Positions 1 through 10,510 of a DNA stretch of 64,000 bases are shown here, one piece after another (the stretch's first letter is position 1; each line of letters begins with the position of its first letter). A program made the translations under genes and the position numbers. The notes under the pieces are model-generated. The model was not told where the DNA came from. It saw nothing but the letters and a program-made list of their open reading frames with translations, and did no database searches. This stretch comes from Orobanche coerulescens (taxonomy: Eukaryota > Streptophyta > Magnoliopsida > Lamiales > Orobanchaceae): assembly GCA_033398695.1 (NCBI GenBank), contig CM065809.1, forward strand, positions 171,854,501 through 171,918,500, in the 5' to 3' direction.

Positions 1-80
1 AAAATGCTTTTAATTTCTATGACCATTCGGATAACCAACTGATGGCTGTGGACTCAAAAAGTATAATTTATCGTTAGTTG

Positions 81-265
81 TGTTGCAGTAAAAGCAGAGA
101 GACAAGAATTAAGACAAATTAAGATGATATATTTTCATTCATAAAATTACATTAAATAGGGAGAGATTATGTGTTCTGAAATATTCTAACAGACCTAGCT
201 CTATACTAGTTGAGAGAAGCCCAATAGCCTGTAGACTAAGGCACACATGTGTATTTACTTTAACA
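81..265 (-). repeat. 3' LTR of Copia-1
   Basis: A 185-bp LTR bounded by TG and CA, matching 10994-11178 with scattered substitutions. It carries the terminal GCCCAATAGCCTGTAGAC segment seen in both copies. The minus-strand purine run AAGGGGGAG ends next to its inner edge, which identifies it as the 3' LTR. Confidence 0.93.
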
Positions 266-760
266 CTCCCCCTTGTACCGAATCTTCAAAGCATGTCAAG
301 TTGCCTCGTTAAAACCTCGTCAAGCAAAAACCACATGGGAAAAATGTCTTGATCGTAGGAAATAGAGTACAACATCCAGACATATAGGTTGCGCTAATTT
401 CGTTAAGCCAAAACCTCTATTGATCATTTCGTCGATCAATATGCTCAAGAACGTGATCAGTTCGTCGATCAATGAGCTAAACGTCTAGTTACCTCGTTAA
501 AAACCTTTCCAAGTACCCAGTGAAAAAAAGAATCATTGGTTAAGTAAAAGAGTGTAATTTGCGACGTGGATATAAGACTCCCCATGAAGTCTACATCTCC
601 CCCTGATTAGTTCGTCAATCAAGGAATCTGAAAAACAGTGTAAGTGATGTTGCCTCATTAAAAACTTTGCCAAGTAACAAAACTCAGTGGAAAATAAACA
701 TTGGTCAAAGAAAAGAGTACAACATTGGTGAGTAAAATTCGTTATACCTCACCCTCCATC
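266..760 (-). repeat. Polypurine tract and repeated 3' untranslated motif of Copia-1
   Basis: On the plus strand this block starts CTCCCCCTTGTACC, the complement of the polypurine tract. It then holds at least three imperfect copies (near 299, 490 and 650) of a motif of the type GTTGCCTCGTTAAAA, then a CCAAG..CCCAGTGGAAAA part, then a short purine-rich tail such as AAAGAGTACAA. Unit spacing is roughly 150-190 bp. No protein is evident. The same motif recurs at 11633-12450 in another copia remnant, so it is a feature of this copia group's 3' untranslated region. Confidence 0.7.
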
Positions 761-766
761 CGATCC

Positions 767-1412
767 TTACTTCGATCTCGGGAGTTCGGAAATCCTACGC
801 ATTCCGATGTTTCTCACATGCTTTTCAAATACTGTCTTGGGCAATGATTTAGTGAATAAATCAACCGCATTCTCCTCAGACTTCACCTGCTTAACTTGGA
901 TATTGAGGAGGGCCTGTTGTTGCTGATTATAGAAAAACTTTGGAGAGATATGCTTTGTATTATCCCCCTTGATATACCCAAGTTTCATCTGTTCGATGCA
1001 AGCGGAATTATCTTCGTATATGCATGTGGGTGCATCAGTGACATTACTTAGTCCACTGTTGCCTCAAATATGTGTTATGATGGCTCTCAACCATATACAC
1101 TCACGTACCACCTCGTGTAGAGCGATAATCTCAGCGTGATTCGAGGAGGTAGCAACAAGGGTTTGCTTAGTTGATCTCCAAGATATAGCGGCATCTCCAA
1201 CTGTGAATACATAACCAGTTTGGGATAGACCTTTATGGAGGTCTGAAAGATACCCAGCATCAGCAAAACCTACCAACACATTCGTCGGGATAGTACTATT
1301 GGCATTCACACTTGCTTTAGTGATTGCGCAATTATTGGCAGGTTCGTTAGCCTTGTACGGGAAGAAAAATCCCAAGTCAATGGTTCCGTTCAGGTATCGA
1401 AAGATGTTCTTT
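767..1412 (-). pseudogene. Copia-1 RNase H and Pol C-terminus, nonsense-broken
   Basis: On the minus strand the frame resumes at the CACTA junction with KNIFRYLNGTIDLG and runs into a copia RNase H (GFADAGYLSD, ISWRSTKQTLVATSSNHAE). After an in-frame TGA near 1061 it continues with YEDNSACIEQMKLG, GDNTKHISPKFF and the family-typical tail DLFTKSLPKTVFEKHVRNIG. The D-x-x-Y and SSNHAE catalytic neighbourhoods are recognisable, although the usual second residue of the canonical EAEY box is replaced by NHAE. It is part of the same pol as 6461-7576, from which the CACTA insertion separates it. Confidence 0.88.
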
Positions 1413-1440
1413 CACTATACCATAGATGGCTTTGTACAAC
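1413..1440 (+). repeat. Left terminal inverted repeat of the CACTA element
   Basis: Starts CACTATACCATAGATGGC and pairs with the complement of 6433-6460. The following ~150 bp carries short GTTAC-ATAGCTAT-like subterminal motifs, the usual position of transposase-binding repeats in this superfamily. Confidence 0.9.
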
Positions 1441-2420
1441 ACTTAGGAGGGGGTGTTACATTCTTGAATGTTACCATAGCTATGAAATTTTGAACCTACT
1501 ACAACGTTTAGGTTATGATGTTATCAAATCCTGAAATATATGTTACTCTAGCTATAAAAGATGTAACTCTCACTAACACCATGAGATGTATTACCTTAGA
1601 GTATTAATAAACAAAATTTTGAATTTTATATAAAATTAATGATTTAATAAATTTTTAACTCTAAAAATAATTAATTTTAATAAAACATTTAATCTATTTT
1701 TATAAAAAATTATTGTATCAAATAATGAATTATATATATTTTTTATAAATAATAAAATATTTTTAATAAATTTAAATTGAAAAGGTTTTAAAATAAATTA
1801 GTATTTGAAAATTAATAAATTTTGATTTAAATGATTAAAAAAATTATTAAAAAAATAAAAGCTTGTAATAATATGAATAATTACAAAATAATTAAAATAA
1901 AAAATTTGATGTCTACATATAATAACAAATTTTAATAAAAATAATGTCGAGTCGCTACGCTGACTAAAATAAATGCCCATTAATTAAGGCAACGACATGA
2001 CATAGATAAGAGGTAATAACTGCGGGAAATAAATTTATAAATTAATATTTCTAATCAATATTTTCCTCAAATTTTACAACATGTATCCTAAATTTAAAAC
2101 GTAAATAGAATATCACATAGCAGTCCAATTAAAGCAAGTAAAGTTATAGTGAAAATTCTCACCTGAATAAAATGATGCTGCTTAAAGTTATAGTGAAATC
2201 GAAGGAATTATAAACCTGATTGGGCATTAATTGTAACAATTAAAAGATGTATGAGGTGAAATTGACTAAATGTAGAAATAAGAGACTTAATTGATCTTCA
2301 CACAAAACACTGGGTATATAAACCGTATCACCGATCGGCCGCTCACTTCCCTCTATCTCTGTCCTCTCCTCCCTCTCCCTAAACTTCTCTCGACTGTCGT
2401 CCTAAGACAATTTCTTTTTG
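1441..2420. other. AT-rich left interior of the CACTA element, no gene seen
   Basis: The sequence is very A/T rich (about 1620-1980 is almost only A and T) and has no convincing coding potential. From about 2290 composition rises and the sequence looks like the promoter or 5' UTR of a captured gene (pyrimidine-rich CTCTCCTCCCTCTCCCT, then a CA repeat). Confidence 0.5.
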
Positions 2421-2428
2421 CAGAATAT

Positions 2429-2446
2429 CACACACACACACACACA
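2429..2446 (+). repeat. (CA)n microsatellite
   Basis: About nine CA units next to the presumed 5' UTR of the captured gene fragment inside the CACTA element. Confidence 0.85.
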
Positions 2447-3983
2447 ACCCGCGGAAAATTTAAAAGAAAACGGCGGCAGAGATCCTTGCCGTGATGTGCG
2501 CCTGCATCGGCGGTGGTTCGAACGGACTGCTCACAGCGACCGATGGTGTGCCGCGAGTTGTGGGTCGGAGGTTCCAGTAGCCGGAACGGTGGCAGCGGCT
2601 ATTCCAAGTAAGGTTTCACCTGGATCGGCTCTTCGATTCTGAAGTGTTGATTTCTGCCCTAAACCTCTCGATTCCAAAGTGTTGATTTCTGCCCTAGACC
2701 ACTTGATTATGAAGTATGTTGCTTTCACCTTGGATTGAATCTTCAACCGCACAAGTATGTTTTATGTTGATAAGTTTCAGTTTTGATTATGTTTTTTGTT
2801 TATTTGTAAACATAAAAATCTTTATTTATATATATAATATTATGATCAGTGAAGCAATGTACAGTAGTGGATTAGAGTTGATGTCTCAGGTTTCTTGTCT
2901 TTTTTATTTGATTTTTGTACTTTAAGAGCATTTGATGCGTAAAGATGGTATTGTCATTTACTTTGTTCTCTCTAATTTTAGTGGGTGGCAGTAGGAGATT
3001 TGGCCATTTACAATCGCTAGTGTCAATACATGTCTTTTGATTTCTTTTTCCTATATTTTGGCTTTCAATTTCCTTCACTAAATCATTGCTTTGTTTATGT
3101 TCAAGGGTGTTTGTTTTCAAAGAAAACTAACACTCTTTGTGTCCCTTCATCTTTAAATTATAGGAAGAAAGTGATAGGTCTACGAAACAAAAAGCTGATA
3201 GAGAGAGAATCATGAAAATGGCCTCATCATCAAAGTTTTCATGTATCACATCTCTTCCATTTTGATGATTGGTTGTTTAAGTTTTTCCCATAATGGGGTG
3301 CTTTGAAATGATTATGTGACATGATCTAGGCAACCATCGATGAGTATAGTATCGATACCTATCTCATTATGCAGAATAAAAGGTCATGTTCCAGTAGTAA
3401 TTGCTATTTTGTTTTTTATTATATCCATATTAATTCAGTTTTCAGGATAAGAGCAAACCTAACTGATGATCGATAACATGTGTAGAAAAAGGAAACCGCT
3501 GAAGAACATCCTAAAAATCCTGCCAAACGGCCTGATCTGAAGGCTATAACAGAGGCATGTATTTAAGATCTCTGTTTCATTTAAGAAGAAGTGGTACTCA
3601 CGTGCAGTGACTCAATTTCTGAAATGACATTGTCAGACCTAGACGGTTCTTACATTTTTGTTCACACTTGGAGTTTTGAATGTTTGAATTAACTAATAAT
3701 GGTTTAAGTGTTACTAATAGTGGTTCTTACATTTTTGTTCACACTTAGAGTTTTGAATGTCTGAATTAACTGATATTATAACTGTCATATTTAGAGTCAT
3801 GTTGCTATTCCGTTATTTACTGGCATTTTGACGGATATGCTTGTCGGGTACAATCATGACTGCATATACTTATACTGAACTGTTTAAATTATTTTAATTG
3901 TCTTGCTGCAATGCTCTTATCTGCTGTTTCAATCATCTTCTATTGATTAATATATGACTTATTATTGGCTATTGAAATGGCAG
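2447..3983 (+). other. Exon-like and intronic sequence of the captured gene (5' part)
   Basis: Short open stretches are separated by T-rich intron-like DNA. Around 3170-3210 a stretch rich in Lys, Asp, Arg and Glu codons ends in MKMASSSKFS. Around 3490-3550 a lysine/proline-rich piece (AEEHPKNPAKRPDLKAI) lies after a plausible TGTGTAG acceptor. These look like the low-complexity N-terminal part of the SRA/YDG gene whose exons follow, but I cannot define their borders. Confidence 0.4.
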
Positions 3984-4381
3984 ATGAAGAATACCGGAGC
4001 TATTTTATATCCTGAAAAGAGATTTGGCTCCATTCAAGGTTGGAGGTTTTGACAATGTGGACTTGCTTTTTTTGGCGGAATAACAATTTGAAAATCTTAA
4101 TTGTTATTATAAAGTTTTATTTTCTATGTACTTTGAGTAAATTAGCTTAACATATAATCCATTTCTTGTGATTAAGTTAGATATTTTCACCATATATTTA
4201 CAGAATATATGAATGCACTTCTGTGTCCCTGATGCATTGGGTTATGACAGGTATTGATGTTGGTCATCAGTTTTTTTCGCGTGCTGAGATGGTGGCAGTG
4301 GGATTTCACCAACATTGGCTTAATGGCATTGATTATATCGGGGAAAGTGCTCGAGTAGGTAGCACGACAAGGAAAGCATTG
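3984..4381 (+). pseudogene. Captured SRA/YDG-domain gene fragment (two exons, one intron)
   Basis: Exon 3984-4038 encodes MKNTGAILYPEKRFGSIQ. A phase-1 GT-AG intron (4039-4250) joins it to exon 4251-4381, which reads GIDVGHQFFSRAEMVAVGFH followed by QHWLNGIDYIG. The hallmarks are those of the SRA/YDG fold, which binds 5-methylcytosine in plant SUVH and ORTHRUS/VIM proteins; the plant YDG-only proteins carry the closest wording I know (VGHQF-SRAEMVAVG-H-HWLNGIDY). Only the N-terminal half of the domain is present. The methyl-base pocket and NKG-type loops further on are missing, so a functional reader is unlikely. Retained introns show capture from genomic DNA, not from cDNA. Confidence 0.82.
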
Positions 4382-4557
4382 GTAAATTTGAACTTTATTT
4401 GGTTTTATATGCCTCTTGCTTACAATTCATGCCTGAATAATGAAAGACAATATTAGCTATGTTTGGTCTCTAATTTTAATTTGAGATTTCATCATTCCTC
4501 TAACAAAAATATTTCATCACTATTCTCTAATGAAAGAAAATTTTCAAATGAAAAGGT

Positions 4558-4985
4558 CTAAATATGGTAGGAAACATTTGATTATGCTTTTGTTCTCTGT
4601 TCTTTTTTGATGTGTTTGTGGTGCAGTATAGGTGCGTTTTTTTTGGTTAAAAAGTTGCGTTTTTGCAGCACTTTAGGTGCAGTATAGGTGTTGTTTTTTT
4701 GTTGTTTTTGGCAGCAGATACTTGCAACATTTGGTAGGAAACATTTGTTAGGAAAAATATTTCAGAATGTACTAAATATGGTAGGAAACATTTGATTATG
4801 CTTTTGTTCTCTGTTCTTTTTTGATGTACTTGTGGTGCAGTATATGTGCGTTTTTTTGGTTAAAAGTTGCGTTTTTGCAGCACTTTAGGTGCAGTATAGG
4901 TGCTGTTTTTTTATGTTTATGTGCTGTTTTTTTGTTGTTTTTGGCAGCAGATATGTTCTTCATGGTTTGGTGCAGTTTTGGTGCT
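4558..4985 (+). repeat. Tandem duplication, period about 214 bp, T-rich
   Basis: The unit starting CTAAATATGGTAGGAAAC occurs at 4558 and again at 4772, followed in both by TTGTTCTCTGTTCTTTTTTG, a GTGGTGCAGTATA segment and a GCAGCACTTTAGGTGCAGT segment. The T-rich tract continues to about 5100 with further GCAGCA/GTGCTGTTTT units. It lies between the SRA and Myb-like fragments. Confidence 0.8.
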
Positions 4986-5118
4986 GTTTTGTTGCAGTTC
5001 TAGTGCTGTTTTTTGCTTTTTTTTTTTTTTTTTGGTTTTGGCAGCATATCAGTGTTGTTTTAGTGCTGATTTTTTGCTTCATTTATGTTTTTATGTTAAT
5101 TTTTTATGCACATAGGTA

Positions 5119-5625
5119 TGTCGAGTCAAGGAATAAATTATCGGCCTTGGTATGCACTTGAGGATTCCAAACTTGTCGAAGCTTTGGTGAATATATGTTC
5201 TTCTTCTAAATTCTAAAATGTTTTACTTGTTAGGTCATTGCTGCAACAGTAGCATGTGATCTTAAAAAATATTCTGAAGCTTTCCTTGGAAAGCCGAATG
5301 AAGAGTAGTGTGCTTGGATTTTAAACCTAGAGAAATAAGGAGGTAGGTGTACTTTTATGTACTTTAGTTTATTCTTAAAAAGTATCAGAATTCGATAAAT
5401 GATCCTTCAAATTTGGTCAAGATAAATAAACTTGGCAAATTATTTCTCGTTTAGAACCACTAGTTTGGAGACCTTATTTTTATGATAGTTGTTAACAGGC
5501 TGCCTATTTGGAAGCTTAGTAACCATCACTAATTATTGACTCTTCTTTCTTGTTTCATTCTGCAGCTCTCTCGTTCAAAGAAGGTGAAGTTTGTGAATGA
5601 ACACCAACTCAGGCAAATTGGCTAA
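5119..5625 (+). pseudogene. Captured fragments: Myb/SANT-like start and unidentified downstream exons
   Basis: At 5119 a start codon opens MSSQGINYRPWYALEDSKLV and then EALVN, resembling the beginning of plant Myb/SANT-like DNA-binding domains (W-x-x-ED..LVEAL). A possible donor (GTGAAT) follows near 5188. At about 5234-5310 lies VIAATVACDLKKYSEAFLG, preceded by an AG acceptor. After TTCTGCAG near 5566 a terminal piece reads LSRSKKVKFVNEHQLRQIG and stops. Exon borders and the parent gene or genes are uncertain; these may come from a different gene than the SRA exons. Confidence 0.4.
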
Positions 5626-6030
5626 TCCTTGGCTAATTGAATAAGTGTTCCACATAATAATTTCTTAGTCTTTTTGTATATTAGTCTTAGACGTCCACTG
5701 ATGTAATTGGTTAAAAATGACCATGTTATTTTCTTTAGTACTTGTATATATGTAGTTGGTGACGTAGTTGGTTGGTTTTGTGATTGGATATAGTTGTTTT
5801 TTAATGATGGGATTATGTAGTTGGATGATGTAGCTGGTTTCTGTTAATTGGTTAGTTGGTTTTTTTAATGGGAAATATTAAATTTAAAATTTACATTTTT
5901 ATTTTGTTAAAATGAAGGTATTACTTTAGGTACTATATATATATATATGTTGCAAATATTTTTCATTGGTAACACTAGTGTGTTGCAATTGGTAATATAG
6001 GTGTTGCAATAGACTAAAAATTGCTGAACA
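5626..6030. other. AT-rich right interior of the CACTA element, no gene seen
   Basis: TTGG/GTAGTTGG-rich simple sequence and a short (TA)n run near 5934-5948. No coding signal. Confidence 0.5.
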
Positions 6031-6180
6031 TTTGTGGCCCCACCTCACAAAGTGGGTCCCACTAACAGGCCCAAGAAAAGTGGGTCCCACATATGGGTCC
6101 CATCAATTGATCCCACTAAGTGGGTCCCACTGGTGGGCCAGACCTGTGGGCCCACAAAATGGGCCGCAGATGTGGAACCC
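6030..6180 (+). repeat. Subterminal GTGGGTCCCAC-type repeats of the CACTA element
   Basis: Within about 150 bp there are at least six copies of AGTGGGTCCCAC / GGGCCCAC-like words, in direct and inverted orientation. Clusters of short motifs near the ends of CACTA elements are the known binding platform for their transposases, so this is the likely role here. Confidence 0.7.
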
Positions 6181-6432
6181 ACTAAATTGGCTATATATTT
6201 TACAAAATTATAAAGTCTATTGCAATACGAATATGATGTTGTTGTAGGGTCCTTAGGATGTTGCTGTAGGGTTCTTAGGTAACAAATTATCTTATGTTAG
6301 CTTAGGATGATCCACATGTTGCCTTTGAGTCCAAAGGCTACTGCTCACAGAGCAACTTAGCAAAAATGTTACCTTTGCTCATTTTGGGTCTGTGGCAATA
6401 GGAAATTGGGTCTAAGGTAACACAGTTATGTG

Positions 6433-6460
6433 GTTGCCGAAGGCCATTTATGGCGTAGTG
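6433..6460 (-). repeat. Right terminal inverted repeat of the CACTA element
   Basis: The complement reads CACTACGCCATAAATGGCC, pairing with 1413-1440. Direct and inverted GGTAAC/GTTACC words occur in the 200 bp just inside. Confidence 0.9.
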
Positions 6461-7576
6461 TTTATACCGGTCCAATGACGTTGCGTGGGCTCAGAACTAT
6501 ATCTTGCTAACAAGTTCATTGAGAAAGCAATATCAGGTCGAGTACACTGAGCTAAGTACAATAATGCGCCGATTGCACTTAAGTAGGGAATTTCAGCTCC
6601 CAAAAGCTCTTCGTCACATTGCTTTGGACGAAATGGATCTTTTTCCAAATCCAGACTGCGACCGATCATATGGGCGCTAACCAGTTGTGCCTTGTCCATA
6701 TTGAAATGCCTGAGTATCTTTTGGACATAGGCAGACTAGTGGATGAGGATTCCAAAAGCTCGGTGTTCTAGCTCAATACCTAAACAAAACCGAGTTTTCC
6801 CCAGATCTTTCATCTCAAATTCGGATTTTAGATAGCTGGCGGTTTCCCTTAGTTCATCAAGGGTGTCGATTATGTTCATATTTTCAACATATACAGCTAC
6901 AATCGCTAATCCAGAACTTGTTTTCTTGATAAACACGCACGGCCACAGTTCGTCGTTCTTATATCCCCTTCCAATCAAGTAGTCACTTAGGCGGCTATAC
7001 CACATCCTCCCGGATGTTTTAATCCGTAAAGTGAGCATTTCAATCGGACTGAATATGCACTCCGTGGCCTAGAGTCACTTGACTTGGGTAGTGAAATGCC
7101 ATCAAGCACTTTCATGTATATCTCTCTATTAAGATCCCCGTAGAGATACGCAGTGACCACATCCATTAGCTTCATTTCTAGTCCTTCGGAAACTACTAAG
7201 CTAATTAAGTAACGGAACGTTATCACATACATTAATGGAGAATACTTATCCTCATAGTCAATTCCAGGGCGTTGTGAGAAGCCTTGGGCGACAAGTCGCG
7301 CCTTGTACCGAAGGACCTCTTTCTTCTCATTTCGCTTTTGGACAAAACCCATTTATGTCCAACAGGCTTTACACTTGGCGGGGTTAGCACTATCGGGCCA
7401 AATACCTGGCGTTTTGTCATAGAATCAAGTTCTGCCTGGATTGCTTCTTTCCATTTGGGCCAATCTGCTCTACGTTGGCATTCGACCACGGAGCGTGGTT
7501 CGATATCGTCATGCTCCATGATGTCATGGGCGACAGCGTAAGCAAGCATCATTAATGCGAGTTGTCGACCTATCAA
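6461..7576 (-). pseudogene. Copia-1 reverse transcriptase, frameshifted
   Basis: Minus-strand fragments in copia order: VGHKWVLSKSE (7350s), YKARLVAQGFSQRPGIDY, MDVVTAYLYGDLNREIYMKV, CSLYGLKHP, then after a frameshift MWYSRLSDYLIGRGY and VAVYVENMNIIDTLDEL, LGIELEH, and DKAQLVSAHMIGRSL with RPDIAFSMNLLARYSSEP. The catalytic box that is normally YVDD reads YVEN, so both metal-binding aspartates at this site are lost. It ends at the CACTA junction (RHWTGI). At least three frame changes or stops exist between 6461 and 7576. Confidence 0.9.
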
Positions 7577-8060
7577 CTAGATCGCACACACTCTTGTGCA
7601 GGGAGATTTCTTTATCCTCTGAGCTTGAATCAGACCTCGGGGCGTCCCCTGGAAATGATTCATGGACATAGCTATAGTCAGAGATAATCTCGTGGGAAAG
7701 ATTCCCAACATTGATGTTTAGGAGATTATTATATGCCTCACCGACCCGTTTCTTCCTTGGGCGGGTGTCAATCGAACCAAGTGGTCTTCCCCGATTTCTT
7801 TGGGTAGCCACGGCCTCAACGGCACCGCCACCAGGTGCGACAGCAGCACTCAGTTCGTCGGTGTTGCGCCCCTTCTTGGGGACTTCTAACCTTGCAGGCA
7901 CGTTTGCAACAGGTATGTGTGATCTCGTCACTTTCGCGATATCAGTAAACACATCAGGCATCGAATCTGCTACGTCCTGAAGATCGAGAATTCTTTTCAC
8001 TTCACTATCACATAGCGAAGTTCGGGGATCAAAATGAGACAGAGTAGGAACCGACCACAA
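7577..8060 (-). pseudogene. Copia-1 integrase-reverse transcriptase linker
   Basis: An open minus-strand stretch of low conservation between integrase and reverse transcriptase: SEVKRILDLQDVADSMPDVF, then IPVANVPARLEVPKKGRN and GRPLGSIDTRPRKKR. Copia polyproteins have a variable hydrophilic linker with VP-R-E-P-K and GRPxGSKD motifs in this place, and these are visible here in diverged form. Confidence 0.7.
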
Positions 8061-8066
8061 TAATTC

Positions 8067-8760
8067 CTATCGTTCCTGGAGAAAGTTTGTCTTCTCGTCT
8101 CCCACTAACGACGGGAAGGTTGTCTCATCGAAGTGACAATCCGCAAATCGAGCGGTAAATAGATCACCTGTCGAAGGTTCTAAGTAGCGGATAATTGTTG
8201 GGGATTTGTATCCAACATAAATACCTAAACGTCTATGCGGACCCATTTTATTGCGTTGTGGGGGCACAATTGGCACATAAGCTGCACAACCAAATATTCG
8301 CAAATGTGAAATGTCAGGCTCATATCCAGTTACCAACTGGTAAGCAGAAAATGGTTGGTTAGCTGTGGGTCGGAAACGAATAAGTAAAGCTGCATGCAAG
8401 ACTGCATATCCACAGGCAGAAACAGGTAAATTGGTGCACATAACCAATTCCCGGGCCACCATCTGAATTCATTTGATGGTTGCCTCTGCGAGATCGTTTT
8501 GTGTATGCACGTGGGGGACGGGATGCTCTACGTCGATCCCGATCAACATGCAGTATTCATCAAATACTTTAGATGTGAACTCTCCAGCATTATCCAATCT
8601 TATTGACCGAATAGGCTGGTTAGGGTGGTGAACCCTTAGACGGATAATCCGTGCTAGAAGCTTTGCAAAAGCAGAATTTCGAGTGGACAGTAGGGCGACA
8701 TGTGACCATCGTGTCGAAGCGTCAACCAGAACCATAAAATATCTGAATGGCCCGCATTAT
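8067..8760 (-). pseudogene. Copia-1 integrase core and C-terminal domain, broken
   Basis: Reading along the minus strand: VLVDASTRWSHVALLSTRNS, IRSIRLDNAGEFTSKVFDEY, then HPVPHVHTQNDLAEATIK, a stop near 8466, and the C-terminal part SHLRIFGCAAYVPIVPPQRN with GPHRRLGIYVGYKSPTIIRY. D...D...E residues of the catalytic triad are present in the usual words (LVDASTR, LDNAGEF, LAEATIK), but QNGLAE has become QNDLAE. One nonsense codon separates core from tail. Confidence 0.88.
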
Positions 8761-9540
8761 GGTTGATTAGGTCCACAAATATCACCTTGAATCCTATGTA
8801 AGAATGGAATGTTCTCAGTTGCATCTTTAGCGTAGGAAGGTCTCGCTCCCACTTTGGCTAAAGAGCAGGCTTTGTAGAAATGACGATGTGCATTTGACAA
8901 AGTCAAGTTTGTAGAATGGGATGATGTCTCCGGTACTTCGGATGACATGGTGTGGGGAACGCTGACAAAGTTCGTTATGTTGGGTTGTTGTCCTTTTCTA
9001 CTTTTCATGCGAAAGAAAGGATGTCCGTGCATATTCTTAAGTATGCGAATCATCATGTCACGACCCGAATGTCCTAATATATCGTGCCAAAGCCTATACG
9101 ATTCAGCATCCCAAAGTGCATTTTGGGTAATTGCATAGGATTCAACAACCCTAATAGTAGTGAGGTAAAGTCCACTCGATTGACTCGTAAGTTTCTCTAA
9201 GATGCGTTTTCATCCGCATTCGTTAGAGGTGATATAGAGAAAATCTATTCCATTCTCACAATGTGTTTCAATGTGAAAACCGTTGCTACAATTATCCTTG
9301 AAGCTTAGTAATGTTCGGGTTGCTCTTGGTGCATAAAGAGCATCAGTGACGGTAAAAGTCGTGCCGTTAGGCATCAAGAACCGTGCAATGCCGCGTCCTT
9401 GAATGAGCTGAGATGATCCAATCATCGTGGTCACCGATGTGCGATAGGCTATTAGTTCGATGACCTATTTCTAAGGATAGTATAGGTCGTCCCACTATCT
9501 ACCAAGCATTCAAGTTCCCCACGATTCATTCTTACGTAAA
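8761..9540 (-). pseudogene. Copia-1 protease and GAG-pre-integrase domain, broken
   Basis: The minus strand at 9440-9540 gives LECLVDSGTTYTILR with the aspartic protease signature D-S-G-T-T. Two stops follow, then IGSSQLIQGRGIARFLMPNG, TVTDALYAPRATRTLLSF, and the pre-integrase zinc region HRHFYKACSLAKVGARPSYA with PFLHRIQGDICGPNQP. In an intact copia element the last phrase leads straight into the integrase core. Confidence 0.85.
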
Positions 9541-9737
9541 GTGGAGAAACGATGAACTAACAAACTCAAGCATAAGGAGCAATAATCAAGACGTAGAATA
9601 AAGCCAATCACATGTATAACGTAAGCAACAATAATATCTTGTTCAAAAACCAAAATGCATCACACTATTATTGAATAGAATCGTTTAGGGCAAAATAGCC
9701 AAAATACGAAAAATGTCAACCGAAACATGAACTTAAA

Positions 9738-10510
9738 TTAGTCATAGAGTGGGGAATCTAATGATTCCGACTCGTATGTGTTATTATGACAATCAGTGAC
9801 TGTGAAATTGACATTGGGTGGAACGTCGTAATCATTTTCCTTCATATATTGAGCCTCTGCTTTGGTTTCTCTATATTTCTTGTATGCAGCTGCGACGTGC
9901 TTGCTTGCGTGGCAATTTCTGAACCAATGGCGAGTCATTCCACAGCGAAAGCATAGGGCGTCGTGTACTCATTCTGTGGGAGCATGAGTCTTAGGAGGTA
10001 CTTGCTGCTTGGTTCCATGTCCGGGAGCATTATCTTTCCTTTCTCCGCTGGAAGAGCCTCCACGACCTCGACCACGTCTTCGACCGCCACGTCCCTTACC
10101 ACCATGCTGTTTCGTTCCATGTGTTTTAGGATTAGCGCGTCCAGTACCCTATTCGTTGGGTTGCCTTCCACGTTTCGTTTTGCCAATATTAGCCTCAGGA
10201 ATTTGCTTTGTCTCAGCTGGACTGGCATTATTGTTCACCAACACCTCATTATGCCTTTCATCCACTTGAAGGAGGTTGATTAGCTTACTGAAGGTGGTGA
10301 TACGCTTGTTATCGTACTCCAATATATACTGGTTTGCTAGTATCAATGCTGAAGTAGGAAACGTGAAAAGCATTTTCTGGATCATGTCGTCCTCTGTGAT
10401 TTCCTTTCCACAGAAGTTGAGACGTGCCTTGAGGTGGAGCATATCTTTGTTGAAATCGTTGACTCGTTTATAATCAAGCAAGCGGATTTCGTTCCACTGC
10501 ACGATCAACT
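9738..10510 (-). pseudogene. Copia-1 gag with zinc knuckle, broken
   Basis: The minus strand encodes the gag C-terminal half: WNEIRLLDYKRVNDFNKDML, LNFCGKEITEDDMIQKMLFT, FPTSALILANQYI, ITTFSKLINLLQVDERH. An Arg/Gly-rich part and the knuckle region CGMTRHWFRNCHASKHVAAAY follow. The product would coat element RNA in a virus-like particle. The frame shifts near 10200 and 9937. The N-terminal gag third is absent: upstream of about 10510 the sequence switches to GC-rich leader-like DNA. Confidence 0.85.

Larger units (their letters stand above)
1413..6460. mobile_element. CACTA (En/Spm superfamily) transposon carrying plant gene fragments
   Basis: The 5048-bp insert begins CACTATACCATAGATGGC and ends GGCCATTTATGGCGTAGTG. 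Its inverted ends match over about 28 bp with about 7 mismatches and share the diagnostic CACTA/TAGTG tips. It sits between CTT (1410-1412) and TTT (6461-6463), a 3-bp duplication with one mutated base. Removing it restores the copia reading HWTGI-KNIFRYLNGT. I see no transposase. The interior instead holds a 5'-UTR-like stretch, SRA/YDG exons, a Myb/SANT-like start and other exon-like pieces with introns kept. It is therefore a non-autonomous element that captured genomic gene fragments (Pack-CACTA type). Confidence 0.93.

Noticed and set aside
2291..2642. Short ORFs around the CA repeat as coding genes
   Set aside because: Low-complexity HTHTHT peptides from the microsatellite; better read as a captured 5' UTR.
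4821..5161. Phe/Cys-rich ORFs as a membrane protein
   Set aside because: They arise from T-rich tandem repeats in all three frames; no real protein signal.
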